Positions 28,053 through 36,891 of a stretch of 64,000 bases of DNA are shown here, piece after piece. Location of the stretch: contig JAPOTD010000055.1 of assembly GCA_026709365.1 (NCBI GenBank), forward strand, positions 1 through 64,000, read 5' to 3'. This stretch comes from Gammaproteobacteria bacterium (GTDB lineage Bacteria; Pseudomonadota; Gammaproteobacteria; Pseudomonadales; Azotimanducaceae). The translations under genes and the position numbers were made by a program. Each line of letters starts with the position of its first letter. The stretch's first letter is position 1. A model generated the notes under the pieces. The model was not told the DNA's origin and ran no database searches. It saw nothing but the letters and a program-made list of their open reading frames with translations.

Positions 28053-29126
28053 ATGTCGCCCGCCGAGCGCCATCGAGCGCTGATCGCCTGCGGGCAATTG
28101 ACGGAGGACCCCTTCCAGCGCCAAGCGGTGGAACTGCTCGACGACCTGCACCAACGGCTTGGGCGGCGACCGCCGCCCATCAAGCGCTGGCTGACGCGCC
28201 CCGAAGCCGAAGCTGGCCTGTACCTCTGGGGCGGCGTCGGCCGGGGCAAGACCCTGCTGCTGGATCTGTTCCACGAAACGCTGCCCGATCAGGGCAAGCT
28301 CAGGATGCACTTCCATCGCTTCATGCAGCGGGTTCACAACGAACTCAACCGGCGGGCCGGCCGGGCCAACCCGCTGCAGGGCTTCGCCAACGACTTCGCC
28401 AAGCACACCCGCGTGCTCTGCTTCGATGAGTTCTACGTGGCCGACATTGGCGATGCGATGATTCTCGGCGAGCTGATGCAGGCGCTGTTTCAACGCGGCC
28501 TGACCTTGGTGGCCACCTCGAACGTCGCCCCGGACCAACTCTACGAAAACGGCTTGCAGCGGCGGCGCTTCCTGCCCGCCATCGAGGCCCTGAAGCGCCA
28601 TGCGCTCATCCACCATCTCAACGGCCCGACGGACTACCGGCTGCGGGTGCTTGAACAAGCGGAAATCTACCACGCGCCCTTGGGTGACGAGGCGGAGGCC
28701 TCCCTGAACGCCAGCTTCACCGACTTGACCCAAGAGCCTGGTCAAAGCGATGCGCCTTTGGATGTGGAAAACCGCATCATCCGCGCCCGCCGACTGGCAC
28801 CGGACGTGGCCTGGTTCGAGTTCAGCGAGCTGTGCGAGGGGCCCCGCAGCCAAAACGACTACATCGAGCTGGCCCGCTGCTTCCACACCGTGCTGGTCTC
28901 CAACGTCAGGCGGTTCACGGTGGCCAACGAGGACGCCGCCCGCCGCTTCATCAGCTTGGTTGACGAGTTCTACGACCGCAACGTCAAGCTGATCCTGTCC
29001 GCCGAAGCGCCCATCGCCGACCTCTACGCCGGGGAGCGGCACGGCTTTGAGTTTGAGCGCACCCGCAGCCGGCTGCTGGAGATGCAGTCGCGCGCCTATC
29101 TGGGCCGCCCGCACCGGAGCGGCTAG
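28053..29126 (+). CDS. zapE: Cell division protein ZapE (AFG1-like ATPase)
   Basis: 357 residues. The Walker A GGVGRGKTLL is at 60-69 and Walker B LCFDEFYVADIGDA near 122-135; RRFTVANEDAARRFISLVDEFYDR and the final QSRAYLG are family hallmarks. ZapE is a cytoplasmic ATPase linked to Z-ring stability in E. coli. The start at 28053 is an ATG 26 bases past the GST stop. Its last 4 bases overlap the end of the convergent MlaC-like gene. Confidence 0.93.
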   Translation: MSPAERHRALIACGQLTEDPFQRQAVELLDDLHQRLGRRPPPIKRWLTRPEAEAGLYLWGGVGRGKTLLLDLFHETLPDQGKLRMHFHRFMQRVHNELNRRAGRANPLQGFANDFAKHTRVLCFDEFYVADIGDAMILGELMQALFQRGLTLVATSNVAPDQLYENGLQRRRFLPAIEALKRHALIHHLNGPTDYRLRVLEQAEIYHAPLGDEAEASLNASFTDLTQEPGQSDAPLDVENRIIRARRLAPDVAWFEFSELCEGPRSQNDYIELARCFHTVLVSNVRRFTVANEDAARRFISLVDEFYDRNVKLILSAEAPIADLYAGERHGFEFERTRSRLLEMQSRAYLGRPHRSG

Positions 29127-29851
29127 GCGTCCTCCTCCTGGCGTTCCGCCGTGCCGCTCACCACCCCAGGCCGATCCGCCTTCTCGCCGGATACGAACCG
29201 CACCCAAGCATCGATCACTTGGTCAAGGTCGCCGCCGTAGCGGGCATCCGCTGCCACGCTCCTGAACTGGCTGCGGTAGGTGAGGCCGATGTTGACGCCC
29301 GCAATGACGATGTTGCCGATGCGCCAGCCGCCGTCCGCGTCTTGGGTCATGGCGTAGAGCACGGGATAGACCTCGCCGCCCTGGTGAATTTCCATCTTGA
29401 CGTTGCGCCGGCGCGGGTGGCGCGGAGGGGCATCCGGGGGCACCACGACCACCTCTCCCCCAGTGAAGTCGGTCAGCGTGAGCGAATAGGTGCGCACCAA
29501 GCCCCACTTGAAGGTCTCGGCGAAGCGCTGCCGCTGCTCCGGGGTGGCTTTCCTGTAGTGGGCCGACATGACGCGGCGGGCGAAGCCCTCGAAATCGACC
29601 ACTGGCGCCAGCAGCGCCTCCACAGCGGCAAAGAACCGCTCCGGATCAGAGTCGGCGTAGCCGCGGCCCTCGTCAATGAGCCGCAATAGCTCGGCCGAGG
29701 TGTCGGCGACCACCTGATGGGGGGCGGACTCGAACTGCGCGGCCCGCGCCATGCCAGCCGAGAGCGCCAGTAAGCCCACTCCAAAGGCCAACCCGACCAG
29801 GCGGGCGCACCGAGCGTTCATGCTGTTGAGCATCATCGTGTCATTTTCCAT
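29123..29851 (-). CDS. MlaC/Ttg2D-like phospholipid-binding protein
   Basis: About 242 residues from ATG at 29851; ATGs at 29836, 29833 and 29821 are also possible, and the last gives the neatest signal peptide (MNARCARLVGLAFGVGLLAL). The mature part (FEGFARRVMSAHYRKATPEQ and RFAETFKWGLVRTYS) is the MlaC fold, which carries phospholipids across the periplasm. The other mla genes are not in the window. It diverges from the yrbG-like gene, whereas in E. coli mlaC lies in the same operon. Confidence 0.85.
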   Translation of the reverse strand: MENDTMMLNSMNARCARLVGLAFGVGLLALSAGMARAAQFESAPHQVVADTSAELLRLIDEGRGYADSDPERFFAAVEALLAPVVDFEGFARRVMSAHYRKATPEQRQRFAETFKWGLVRTYSLTLTDFTGGEVVVVPPDAPPRHPRRRNVKMEIHQGGEVYPVLYAMTQDADGGWRIGNIVIAGVNIGLTYRSQFRSVAADARYGGDLDQVIDAWVRFVSGEKADRPGVVSGTAERQEEDA

Positions 29852-29899
29852 CACTAACGACTGAAATGGGAGCCGCCGGGCCAAGTGGCCTGCAGTTCC

Positions 29900-29916
29900 C
29901 ATTATTGCCAATAATG
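29900..29916. promoter_or_regulatory. Perfect palindrome in a divergent promoter region
   Basis: CATTATTG-C-CAATAATG is a perfect 8-bp inverted repeat around one base, AT-rich in a GC-rich setting, 49 bases from the MlaC-like start and 62 from the yrbG-like start. It could be an operator; the regulator is unknown. Confidence 0.4.
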
Positions 29917-29977
29917 CTGACTATTGGGCGAACACCGACTAAAGTTGAGCTTCGTCGCACAGGGCCTGCCAGTTTCC

Positions 29978-30946
29978 ATGTGGTTGTCTTTGCTTGCACT
30001 GATCGTCGGTTTCGCTGCGCTCATCTGGAGCGCCGACAAGTTTCTGTCCGGAGCGGGCGCCACGGCCACCAACCTGGGCGTCTCCAAGATGGTCATTGGA
30101 CTGACCATCGTTTCGGTGGGCACCTCCGCCCCGGAAATCCTAGTGGCCATGGCCGCCTCGATTCGGGGCAATCCGCTGCTGGCGGTGGGCAACGCGGTCG
30201 GCTCCAACATCGCCAACATCGGCTTGGTGCTGGGCGTCACCGCCATCGTCGCGCCGCTGCCGTTCTCCAAGCGGGTGCGGCGCTCGGAGCTGCCTTGGCT
30301 GCTGGGCGCCACCTTGCTGGCGCTGGCATTGATGTTCGATCAGCAGCTGAGTCCGCTGGACGGCCTGCTGCTGCTCGCCGGCCTGGCGCTGATTCTGTAT
30401 CTGCTGATGTTTGGGAAGTCCCACGGCCAGCCGGAATTCGCGGAGAGCATTCAGGAGGAGATCGATGAACTGCCGCAGATGGGAACCCTGCGCGGCGTCG
30501 CTTGGCTGCTGGGCGGCTTGGCGCTGCTGGTGGCCAGCGCGGAACTGCTGGTTTGGGCCGCCCACAACGTCGCCACCCATCTCGGCGTCAGCGACCTCAT
30601 CATCGGCCTGACCGTGGTCGCCATCGGCACCAGCCTGCCGGAGTTGGCCGCCAGCGTGGGCGCCGCCATCAAAGGCCACACCGACATCGCCATCGGCAAC
30701 GTGGTCGGCTCCAACATCCTCAACATTCTGGCGGTGCTGGCGGTGCCCAGCTTCATGGCCGCCACCGAAATCGAAAGGGTGGCGTTCTGGCGCGACGGCG
30801 GCGCCATGCTGGCGCTGACCCTGCTGCTGGCGTTGTTCGCCTACGCGGTGAACTCCAGATCGGTCATCACCCGCTTTGAAGGCGCGGTGATGCTGTTGTG
30901 CTGGGTGGGCTACAACAGCCTGCTGGTTCGCCACGCGGCGGCTTGA
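29978..30946 (+). CDS. CaCA-family Ca2+/Na+ (cation/proton) antiporter, YrbG-like
   Basis: 322 residues from ATG at 29978 (MWLSLLALIVGF). Two inverted repeats of about five helices each contain the alpha motifs GTSAPEILV (~50) and GTSLPELAASV (~225) with GNAVGSNIAN and GNVVGSNILN after them, the hallmark of the cation-exchange superfamily. The acidic loop between repeats (EEIDELP) is typical. It stands first in the kdsC-lpt-rpoN block, as yrbG does in E. coli. Confidence 0.92.
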   Translation: MWLSLLALIVGFAALIWSADKFLSGAGATATNLGVSKMVIGLTIVSVGTSAPEILVAMAASIRGNPLLAVGNAVGSNIANIGLVLGVTAIVAPLPFSKRVRRSELPWLLGATLLALALMFDQQLSPLDGLLLLAGLALILYLLMFGKSHGQPEFAESIQEEIDELPQMGTLRGVAWLLGGLALLVASAELLVWAAHNVATHLGVSDLIIGLTVVAIGTSLPELAASVGAAIKGHTDIAIGNVVGSNILNILAVLAVPSFMAATEIERVAFWRDGGAMLALTLLLALFAYAVNSRSVITRFEGAVMLLCWVGYNSLLVRHAAA

Positions 30947-31021
30947 CAAGCCGCCCATCCGACTAACGAGGTACTCATCTATTGCGACTCGAAGGCAATC
31001 GCCCGGCGCAAAGGTTGGCTC

Positions 31022-31504
31022 ATGCAGCAGCTTCGATCCATTAAACTGGCCGCCTTCGACGTGGACGGCGTGCTCACCGACGGGCGCATTCACTACCTCT
31101 CCGACGGCACGGAGATGCTGTCCTTTCACGTGCATGACGGAGCCGCGATCAAGCGGCTGCTTCAGCGCGGCATCCAGGTCGCGCTGATCACCGGGCGAGC
31201 CTCGCCAATGGTGGGCAAGCGCGCCTTGGAGCTGGGCATCCCGCACGTCTTTCAAAACGTCGGGGACAAGCTTGACGTGCTGCGGGGCCTGGCTACCCGA
31301 CTGGGCCTGGACGCTGGGGCGTGCGCCTACGTGGGCGACGACTGGCCCGACCTTGACGTCCTAGGTTGGGTGGGCCTGCCGATCGCCCCGGCGAACGCCC
31401 AGCCCGAGGTGCGCGCCGCCGCCGCATTGGTCACTGCCGCTGCGGGAGGCTGCGGCGTCGCCGCTGAAGTCAGCCGCCTGCTGCTCGAGTCGCGCCAGCC
31501 ATGA
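31022..31504 (+). CDS. kdsC: 3-deoxy-D-manno-octulosonate 8-phosphate phosphatase
   Basis: 160 residues; a HAD-type phosphatase that makes free KDO for lipopolysaccharide. The nucleophile motif AAFDVDGVLTDG (D13, D15), the ITGR motif and GDDWPD are in order. It forms a tetramer in known cases. The gene usually before it, kdsD, is absent; only 75 bases separate it from the antiporter. Its end overlaps lptC by 4 bases (ATGA). Confidence 0.94.
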   Translation: MQQLRSIKLAAFDVDGVLTDGRIHYLSDGTEMLSFHVHDGAAIKRLLQRGIQVALITGRASPMVGKRALELGIPHVFQNVGDKLDVLRGLATRLGLDAGACAYVGDDWPDLDVLGWVGLPIAPANAQPEVRAAAALVTAAAGGCGVAAEVSRLLLESRQP

Positions 31505-32106
31505 AGCAACTGGGCAGCGGCGTTCTGCTCGCAGTGGGCCTGTTGCTGTTGGCCTTCTACTTGGCGCCTTGGCGCGGCGCCGTGCCGCCGGAAGGGCTGC
31601 CTCCGGAACTGGAGGGGGAGCCGGATCTCTACATGGAAGACGCGGTCATCAGTCAATTCCAGGACGACGGCGCCCTGCAGTACCGCTTGACGGCGCAGCA
31701 AGTGCGCACTTTCGACGCCGAACAGCGCGCTGAACTCATCAACCCGCACCTGAGCTTGCACAGCCCCGCGGCGCCGCCTTGGGAGATCAGCGCCCGCCGA
31801 GGGCACCTCGAAGGCTGGCGCGACGGCTTGGATGGGCAGGACGCGGTGCTGGTGCTGAACGGCGAAGTGGTGCTGCGCCAAATCGATCCCCAACGGGGGT
31901 CCACCAGGATGCGCACCACCGAACTGAGGGTCCGCCCGGAGCCGCGATACGCTGAAACCGAACGGGATGTTATGATCGAAACCGAGGCAGGCCGCACGGT
32001 CGCCCAAGGGCTGAAAGCGGATTTGGAGCGCAGGATTCTCAACCTTCAAGCGGATGCCGATGGACCGGTCCACACCATTGTCTTGCCGGAGCGAATTGGG
32101 CAGTAG
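31501..32106 (+). CDS. lptC: LPS export protein LptC
   Basis: 201 residues with one N-terminal membrane anchor (GVLLAVGLLLLAFYLAPW) and a periplasmic beta-jellyroll. LptC sits on the LptB2FG extractor and hands LPS to LptA. The family likeness is mainly by position and fold pattern (RLTAQQVRTFD, RGHLEGWRDGL and the QADADG end). It overlaps kdsC by 4 bases and lptA by 53. Confidence 0.9.
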   Translation: MKQLGSGVLLAVGLLLLAFYLAPWRGAVPPEGLPPELEGEPDLYMEDAVISQFQDDGALQYRLTAQQVRTFDAEQRAELINPHLSLHSPAAPPWEISARRGHLEGWRDGLDGQDAVLVLNGEVVLRQIDPQRGSTRMRTTELRVRPEPRYAETERDVMIETEAGRTVAQGLKADLERRILNLQADADGPVHTIVLPERIGQ

Positions 32107-32602
32107 CGCGGGCGCCGGCGCCCTTGGGACGGCGCTTCTGATCCTGCTGTGCGCGCCCGCCACCGGATCTGCGGTCCCGGTTGACGCCGAGCAGCCCTTG
32201 CACATCCGCGCCCAAGCCGCTGAATTCGATCATTCGAACGGGCGCGCCGTTTATCTCGGCGAGGTCGAAGTGCGGCAGGGCACCTTGCGGGTCACTGGCG
32301 AGCGCATGACCGTGCAGTACCGTGACGCTCGCCTCGTGCGGGTCGCCGCCAGCGGCGAACCGGCGCGCTATCGGCAGGGCTCGGCACAGGACGGGGGCTT
32401 GGTCCGGGCGAGCGCGTCGCTCATCACCTACCATCCCGGCAAGGCGCGCATCGAGCTCGCGGGCGAAGCGCGCATGAAGCACGCGAAGAACGACTTGACC
32501 GGCGAGATCATTCACTACGACATCGCCTCCGGAACCGTGGACGCCGAAGCCACCGGACGCAGCCCGGTGCGGGTGGTCCTGCGCCCAACTAGCGGGGACT
32601 AA
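32054..32602 (+). CDS. lptA: LPS transport periplasmic protein LptA
   Basis: 182 residues with a signal peptide (about residues 15-40, [17 protein letters not shown]). The OstA/LptA beta-jellyroll is recognisable from [21 protein letters not shown] and the repeated GE-short-strand pattern. It bridges LptC to the outer-membrane LptDE. The first ATG (32054) lies inside lptC; a second ATG two codons on is equally possible. Confidence 0.92.
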   Translation: MPMDRSTPLSCRSELGSSAGAGALGTALLILLCAPATGSAVPVDAEQPLHIRAQAAEFDHSNGRAVYLGEVEVRQGTLRVTGERMTVQYRDARLVRVAASGEPARYRQGSAQDGGLVRASASLITYHPGKARIELAGEARMKHAKNDLTGEIIHYDIASGTVDAEATGRSPVRVVLRPTSGD

Positions 32603-32604
32603 AC

Positions 32605-33330
32605 GTGGCCACGCTGGAGGCCCGCCATCTGCGCAAGGCGTATCGCAAGAAGATTGCGGTCGATGACGTGAGCCTGGCCGTCTCCAGCGGCGAGATCGTC
32701 GGCCTGCTGGGCCCCAACGGCGCCGGCAAGACCACTTGCTTCTACATGATCGTCGGCCTGCTGCAGGCCGAGGGGGGCGAGGTGGCGCTCGATGGCGAGC
32801 CGCTGACCAAGGCGCCCATGCACGTTCGGGCCCGGGCGGGCATCGGCTACCTGCCCCAGGAGGCCAGCGTGTTCCGCAAGCTCTCCACCGAGGACAACCT
32901 CAGGGCCATTTTGGAACTGCGCCGCGACCTCAGCCGCGCGGAGCAGAAGGCGCGGGCGGAGCAGCTGTTGGCCGAATTCCGCCTGGGCGGGGTGCGCAAG
33001 TCGTTGAGCGAACGCCTGTCCGGCGGCGAACGGCGGCGATTGGAGATCGCCCGGGCACTGGCCAGCGAACCTCGCTTCATGCTGCTCGACGAGCCCTTTG
33101 CCGGCGTGGACCCGATTTCCGTCGCCGACATAAAGAACGAGATCCGAGACCTCGCGGACCGCGACATCGGCATCCTCATCACCGACCACAACGTGCGCGA
33201 CACCCTCGACATCTGCGACCGGGCCTACATCGTCAGCGAGGGCCAGCTGATTGCGGAGGGCGACGCCGAGGCCATACTGCGCAACGAGACGGTGCGCAAT
33301 GTCTATCTCGGCGAGAGCTTCCGGCTTTGA
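32605..33330 (+). CDS. lptB: LPS export ABC transporter ATP-binding protein LptB
   Basis: 241 residues from GTG at 32605, two bases after the lptA stop. Walker [10 protein letters not shown] (36-44), the signature [15 protein letters not shown], Walker [14 protein letters not shown] and the switch histidine in TDHNVRDTL are all intact, including the LptB-typical AGVDP. It powers LPS extraction from the inner membrane. Confidence 0.96.
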   Translation: MATLEARHLRKAYRKKIAVDDVSLAVSSGEIVGLLGPNGAGKTTCFYMIVGLLQAEGGEVALDGEPLTKAPMHVRARAGIGYLPQEASVFRKLSTEDNLRAILELRRDLSRAEQKARAEQLLAEFRLGGVRKSLSERLSGGERRRLEIARALASEPRFMLLDEPFAGVDPISVADIKNEIRDLADRDIGILITDHNVRDTLDICDRAYIVSEGQLIAEGDAEAILRNETVRNVYLGESFRL

Positions 33331-33343
33331 TGTCCGCGCGCCA

Positions 33344-34786
33344 ATGAAGCAGACGCTGGCGCTGCGCCTGGGGCAGCAGCAGGTCATCACGCCCCAGCTC
33401 AGCCAAGCCATTCGGATGCTGCAGCTGTCCACCCAGGAGTTGGAGCTGGAGGTGCAGGAGGCCCTGGATTCCAACCCCATGCTGGAGCGCGAGGAGGGGG
33501 CGCCGGAAGCCGGTGAGGAGGATGCTGCGGAGGAGGGTGAGGAAGCCGCCTCGGAAGCGCCCGAACTTGATCTGGAGGGCAGCGACGCCATTCCCGAGGA
33601 CCTGCCCATCGATACCCGCTGGGAGGACGTGTATGCCGCTGCGCCGTCCTCCACGCCCGCCACCGAGGAGCGCGACCTGTTTGAGCGCGCCCACCCCGGC
33701 GACTCCCTGCAGGATCATCTGCTCTGGCAGCTCAACTTGGCCGCCCTACCGCCCCTCGAGCATCTCATTGCCACGGTCATCATCGACGCCATCGACGACA
33801 GCGGCATGGTGGCCGCCAGCATGGCCGACATCGCCGGCAGCTTCGATGGCCGTTTCGACGTCTCCGAGGCCCAGGCCACCGAGGTTCTGCGTCGCCTGCA
33901 GCACTTCGACCCGCCTGGCGTGGCGGCCCGCACCTTGGCCGAGGCCTTGAGCCTGCAGCTGCAGCAGCTCGACCCCGAAACCCCTTGGCGGGAGGAGGCC
34001 ATCAACCTGGTCGAGGCGCATCTGGACCTGCTGGCCGCTAAGGACTTCGCCGCGCTCAAGCGCCGAACGCAGTTCGGCGAAGGGGAGCTGGCGCAAATCG
34101 CAGCCCTGATTGGCCAGCTCAATCCCCGTCCGGGCGCGGCCTACTCCGCCGAGCCCACCCTTTACGTCGTTCCCGAGGTGGTGGTCAGGAAGATCAACGG
34201 ACGCTGGCGGGTGGAGTTGAATCCGGATGCCCTGCCCCGGCTGCGCATCAACCCAAGCTACGCCGGCTTGGTGAAACGCGCCGACAACAGCCGGGACAAC
34301 GTCTTCCTGCGCGACAATCTGGCCGAGGCCCGTTGGTTCCTGAAATGCCTGCAAAGCCGCCATGACACGCTGCTCAAGGTGGCCACCAAGATCGTTGAGG
34401 TGCAGCAGGACTTCCTGGCCCACGGCGAGGAGGCCATGAAGCCCCTGGTGCTCAACGACATTGCCGAGGCGGTGGAGATGCATGAGTCCACCATCTCCCG
34501 GGTGACGAGCCGCAAGTACATGCACACGCCGCGGGGTCTGTTCGAGCTCAAGTACTTCTTCTCCAGCCACGTCAGCACCAGCAGCGGCGGCGAAGTCTCC
34601 AGCACCGCCATTCGGGCGCTGATCCGCAAGCTCACCGCCGCCGAGGACCCCAGAAAACCGTTGAGCGACAGCAAGATCGCGGCAATACTGGCGGAACGGA
34701 ACATCAAGGTTGCAAGGCGCACCGTGGCCAAGTACCGGGAATCGATAGCCATTCCGCCATCAAACATGCGCAAGCGACTGGCCTGA
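33344..34786 (+). CDS. rpoN: RNA polymerase sigma-54 factor RpoN
   Basis: 480 residues from ATG at 33344, where the Gln-rich region I begins (MKQTLALRLGQQQVITPQL). Region II is an acidic stretch (~residues 50-80). The core-binding and DNA-binding parts follow, ending with the RpoN box ARRTVAKYR near the C-terminus. It directs RNA polymerase to -24/-12 promoters under bEBP control. It is 13 bases past lptB. Downstream hpf is separated by a REP-like element. Confidence 0.95.
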   Translation: MKQTLALRLGQQQVITPQLSQAIRMLQLSTQELELEVQEALDSNPMLEREEGAPEAGEEDAAEEGEEAASEAPELDLEGSDAIPEDLPIDTRWEDVYAAAPSSTPATEERDLFERAHPGDSLQDHLLWQLNLAALPPLEHLIATVIIDAIDDSGMVAASMADIAGSFDGRFDVSEAQATEVLRRLQHFDPPGVAARTLAEALSLQLQQLDPETPWREEAINLVEAHLDLLAAKDFAALKRRTQFGEGELAQIAALIGQLNPRPGAAYSAEPTLYVVPEVVVRKINGRWRVELNPDALPRLRINPSYAGLVKRADNSRDNVFLRDNLAEARWFLKCLQSRHDTLLKVATKIVEVQQDFLAHGEEAMKPLVLNDIAEAVEMHESTISRVTSRKYMHTPRGLFELKYFFSSHVSTSSGGEVSSTAIRALIRKLTAAEDPRKPLSDSKIAAILAERNIKVARRTVAKYRESIAIPPSNMRKRLA

Positions 34787-34793
34787 AGCGGCG

Positions 34794-34847
34794 TGCGCAA
34801 GCATGCGCGTGCGCTTGGCCGCGTTTGAGTTGCTGCGCAACTCGGCG
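34794..34847. repeat. REP-like element between rpoN and hpf
   Basis: The 27-base core (34821-34847, GAGTTGCTGCGCAACTC inside) matches 15520-15546 with one mismatch. The upstream part (GCGCAAGCATGCGCGTGCGC) is also palindromic. It sits in the ~107-base gap between rpoN and hpf and could affect transcript processing. Confidence 0.6.
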
Positions 34848-34893
34848 ATTGGCGTGTTGCACCCAACAAACGAGACTGATTGCGAGGTAACTT

Positions 34894-35196
34894 ATGCAGT
34901 TGAGCATCTCCGGGCACCACATCGACGTCAGCGACGCGCTGAGGGACTACGTCACCGGCAAACTCAGGAAGCTCGAACGACACTACGACCAGATCACCAA
35001 CCTGCATGTGGTGCTGAGCGTGGAAAAACTGAGCCAAAGGGCCGAAGCCACCGCCCACGTGAGCGGTGCGGAGCTGTTCGCCGATGCGGTGGCTGAGGAC
35101 CTCTACGCCGCAATCGACATGCTGGTTGACAAGCTCGACCGACAAGTCATCAAGCACAAGGAAAAGGCCATTGAGCGCCATCACGGCCGCGGATAG
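34894..35196 (+). CDS. hpf: Ribosome hibernation-promoting factor (short HPF)
   Basis: 100 residues, the short form. The N-terminal QLSISGHHIDVSDALRDYVT and the LHVVLSVEK-AEATAHVSGAELFA segments are typical. It binds the 30S decoding region and promotes 100S dimers in stationary phase. GAGGT lies 6 bases before the ATG. It follows rpoN as in E. coli. Confidence 0.95.
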   Translation: MQLSISGHHIDVSDALRDYVTGKLRKLERHYDQITNLHVVLSVEKLSQRAEATAHVSGAELFADAVAEDLYAAIDMLVDKLDRQVIKHKEKAIERHHGRG

Positions 35197-35218
35197 CCGC
35201 ACTTGGACCAAAAGCCGC

Positions 35219-35713
35219 ATGATTGAAGTGGACAGCCTGCTGCCCGAGGACTGCGTGTGCTCGGGCGTCATCGCCAACAGCCGCAAGGCGGTTCTCGAAT
35301 GGGTGGCGGACCGCTTGGCGACGGCCCATCCGGGCACTTCCTCGCGCGCGTTGTTCAGCGCCCTCATGGAGCGGGAACGCCTCGGCAGCACCGGCCTCGG
35401 CGAGGGCGTTGCCGTTCCCCACTGCCGGCTGGACTGCCCGCGCCTGATGGGTGCGCTGCTCTCGCTCTCCCGCCCGGTGAGCTTCGACGCCCCCGACGGC
35501 GAGCCCGTGGACCTGCTGTTCGTGCTGGTCGCTCCCGAGGATGAGCCGAGCGCCCACCTCGAGGCGTTGGCTTTGGTGGCCCAAGTCTTCGGCAATCCAG
35601 CCGAGCGGGCCGGGCTGCGCAGCGCCGGATCGGCCGATGCGCTCAAGCAGCGATTCGTTGCGGCCGCGCAAAGGGCTGCGCCGCTGCCGGACGCGCGCCA
35701 AGCCCTGCCATGA
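35219..35713 (+). CDS. ptsN: Nitrogen PTS enzyme IIA (EIIA-Ntr)
   Basis: 164 residues from ATG at 35219. The phosphorylatable histidine is H68 in GVAVPHCRLD, and the HLEALALVAQVF segment matches the family. EIIA-Ntr is the final acceptor of the PTS-Ntr chain and regulates potassium uptake and other targets. It overlaps rapZ by 4 bases. Confidence 0.94.
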   Translation: MIEVDSLLPEDCVCSGVIANSRKAVLEWVADRLATAHPGTSSRALFSALMERERLGSTGLGEGVAVPHCRLDCPRLMGALLSLSRPVSFDAPDGEPVDLLFVLVAPEDEPSAHLEALALVAQVFGNPAERAGLRSAGSADALKQRFVAAAQRAAPLPDARQALP

Positions 35714-36603
35714 AGCTCATCATCATCAGCGGCCGTTCCGGTTCCGGCAAGAGCACGGCGCTGCGCGCCCTGGAGGATGCCGGCTACCACTGCATCGACA
35801 ATATCCCGGTGGCCCTGCTGAGGTCGCTCATCGGCGAGGCAACCGTTGATCCCATGCTGCGCCAGCACGGTTTGGCCATCGGCATCGACGCCCGCAGCGC
35901 CGGCATCGCCCAACTGCCGGAAATCCGCGCCGAGCTCGACCGCGACGAACAGGTGCAATGCGAGATCATCTACTTGAACGCCTCAAGCCCCACCCTGGTC
36001 AAGCGCTTCAGCGAAACCCGCCGCCGGCATCCATTGACCAACGGCAGCACCGACCTGCGCCAAGCGATCGACGCCGAAAGCCGCCTGTTGAACGACATCG
36101 CCGTCGTGGCCGACCTGACCATCGACACCACCCAGCTGGCCGGGCCGACCTTGGCGGGGCTCATCAAGGAGCGGGTGGCCGACCAGCGGCCCGCTGGCTT
36201 GAACCTGCTGTTTCGCTCCTTCGGCTTCAAGTTCGGCGTGCCGGTGGATGCGGACCTGGTCTTCGACGTCCGCTGCCTGCCCAACCCCTATTGGGTGGCG
36301 GCGCTGCGGCCGCTGACCGGTTTGGACCACCCAGTGCGGGACTTCCTGGACAAGGACGATCTGGTGCGCGAAATGCTGGGCGACATCATCACCTTCCTGG
36401 ACGCTTGGCTGCCCCGCTTCAAGGCCAACCGCCGCACCTACATGACCGTGGCGCTCGGCTGCACCGGCGGGCAGCACCGCAGCGTCCACATGGCGGCGCA
36501 GCTCGGCGCCCACTTCGCGCAGCGCTACGCCAATGTGCTGGTGCGTCACCGGGAAGTCAGCGCCGCGCCCGCGGTCTCCGGCGCTGAAGGGGAATCGGCA
36601 TGA
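35710..36603 (+). CDS. rapZ: RNase adapter protein RapZ
   Basis: 297 residues. Walker A GRSGSGKST is at 8-16; the C-terminal half contains GVPVDADLVFDVRCLPNPYW and GCTGGQHRSVHMA. In E. coli it targets GlmZ small RNA to RNase E and senses glucosamine-6-phosphate. It overlaps both ptsN and ptsO by 4 bases (ATGA), so the three are translationally coupled. Position and motifs agree. Confidence 0.95.
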   Translation: MKLIIISGRSGSGKSTALRALEDAGYHCIDNIPVALLRSLIGEATVDPMLRQHGLAIGIDARSAGIAQLPEIRAELDRDEQVQCEIIYLNASSPTLVKRFSETRRRHPLTNGSTDLRQAIDAESRLLNDIAVVADLTIDTTQLAGPTLAGLIKERVADQRPAGLNLLFRSFGFKFGVPVDADLVFDVRCLPNPYWVAALRPLTGLDHPVRDFLDKDDLVREMLGDIITFLDAWLPRFKANRRTYMTVALGCTGGQHRSVHMAAQLGAHFAQRYANVLVRHREVSAAPAVSGAEGESA

Positions 36604-36869
36604 AGCGAACCCAAGTCACCTTGAGCAACCAGCTGGGTCTGCACGCCCGAGCGGCGGCCAAGCTGGTGCATTTGGCCAAGACCTTCACCGGCGACATCCA
36701 ACTGGGCAAGGACGGCACCCTCGTGGACGCCAAGAGCATCATGAGCGTCCTGCTGCTGGCCGCCCCGGTGGGCACCACGCTGGAGCTGCGCGTTGACGGC
36801 GAGGATGAGGAGGAGGCGTTCGCCGCCATTCGGCAGCTCATCGACGACCGGTTCGGCGAAGAGGCCTAG
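36600..36869 (+). CDS. ptsO: Phosphocarrier protein NPr
   Basis: 89 residues with the HPr fold. The phosphohistidine is H15 in GLHARAA and Ser46 is in DAKSIMSVL, the region equivalent to the regulatory serine of HPr. It passes phosphate from EI-Ntr (not in this window) to PtsN. Confidence 0.93.
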   Translation: MKRTQVTLSNQLGLHARAAAKLVHLAKTFTGDIQLGKDGTLVDAKSIMSVLLLAAPVGTTLELRVDGEDEEEAFAAIRQLIDDRFGEEA

Positions 36870-36891
36870 TTGGGCAGCATCCGGGAGACCC

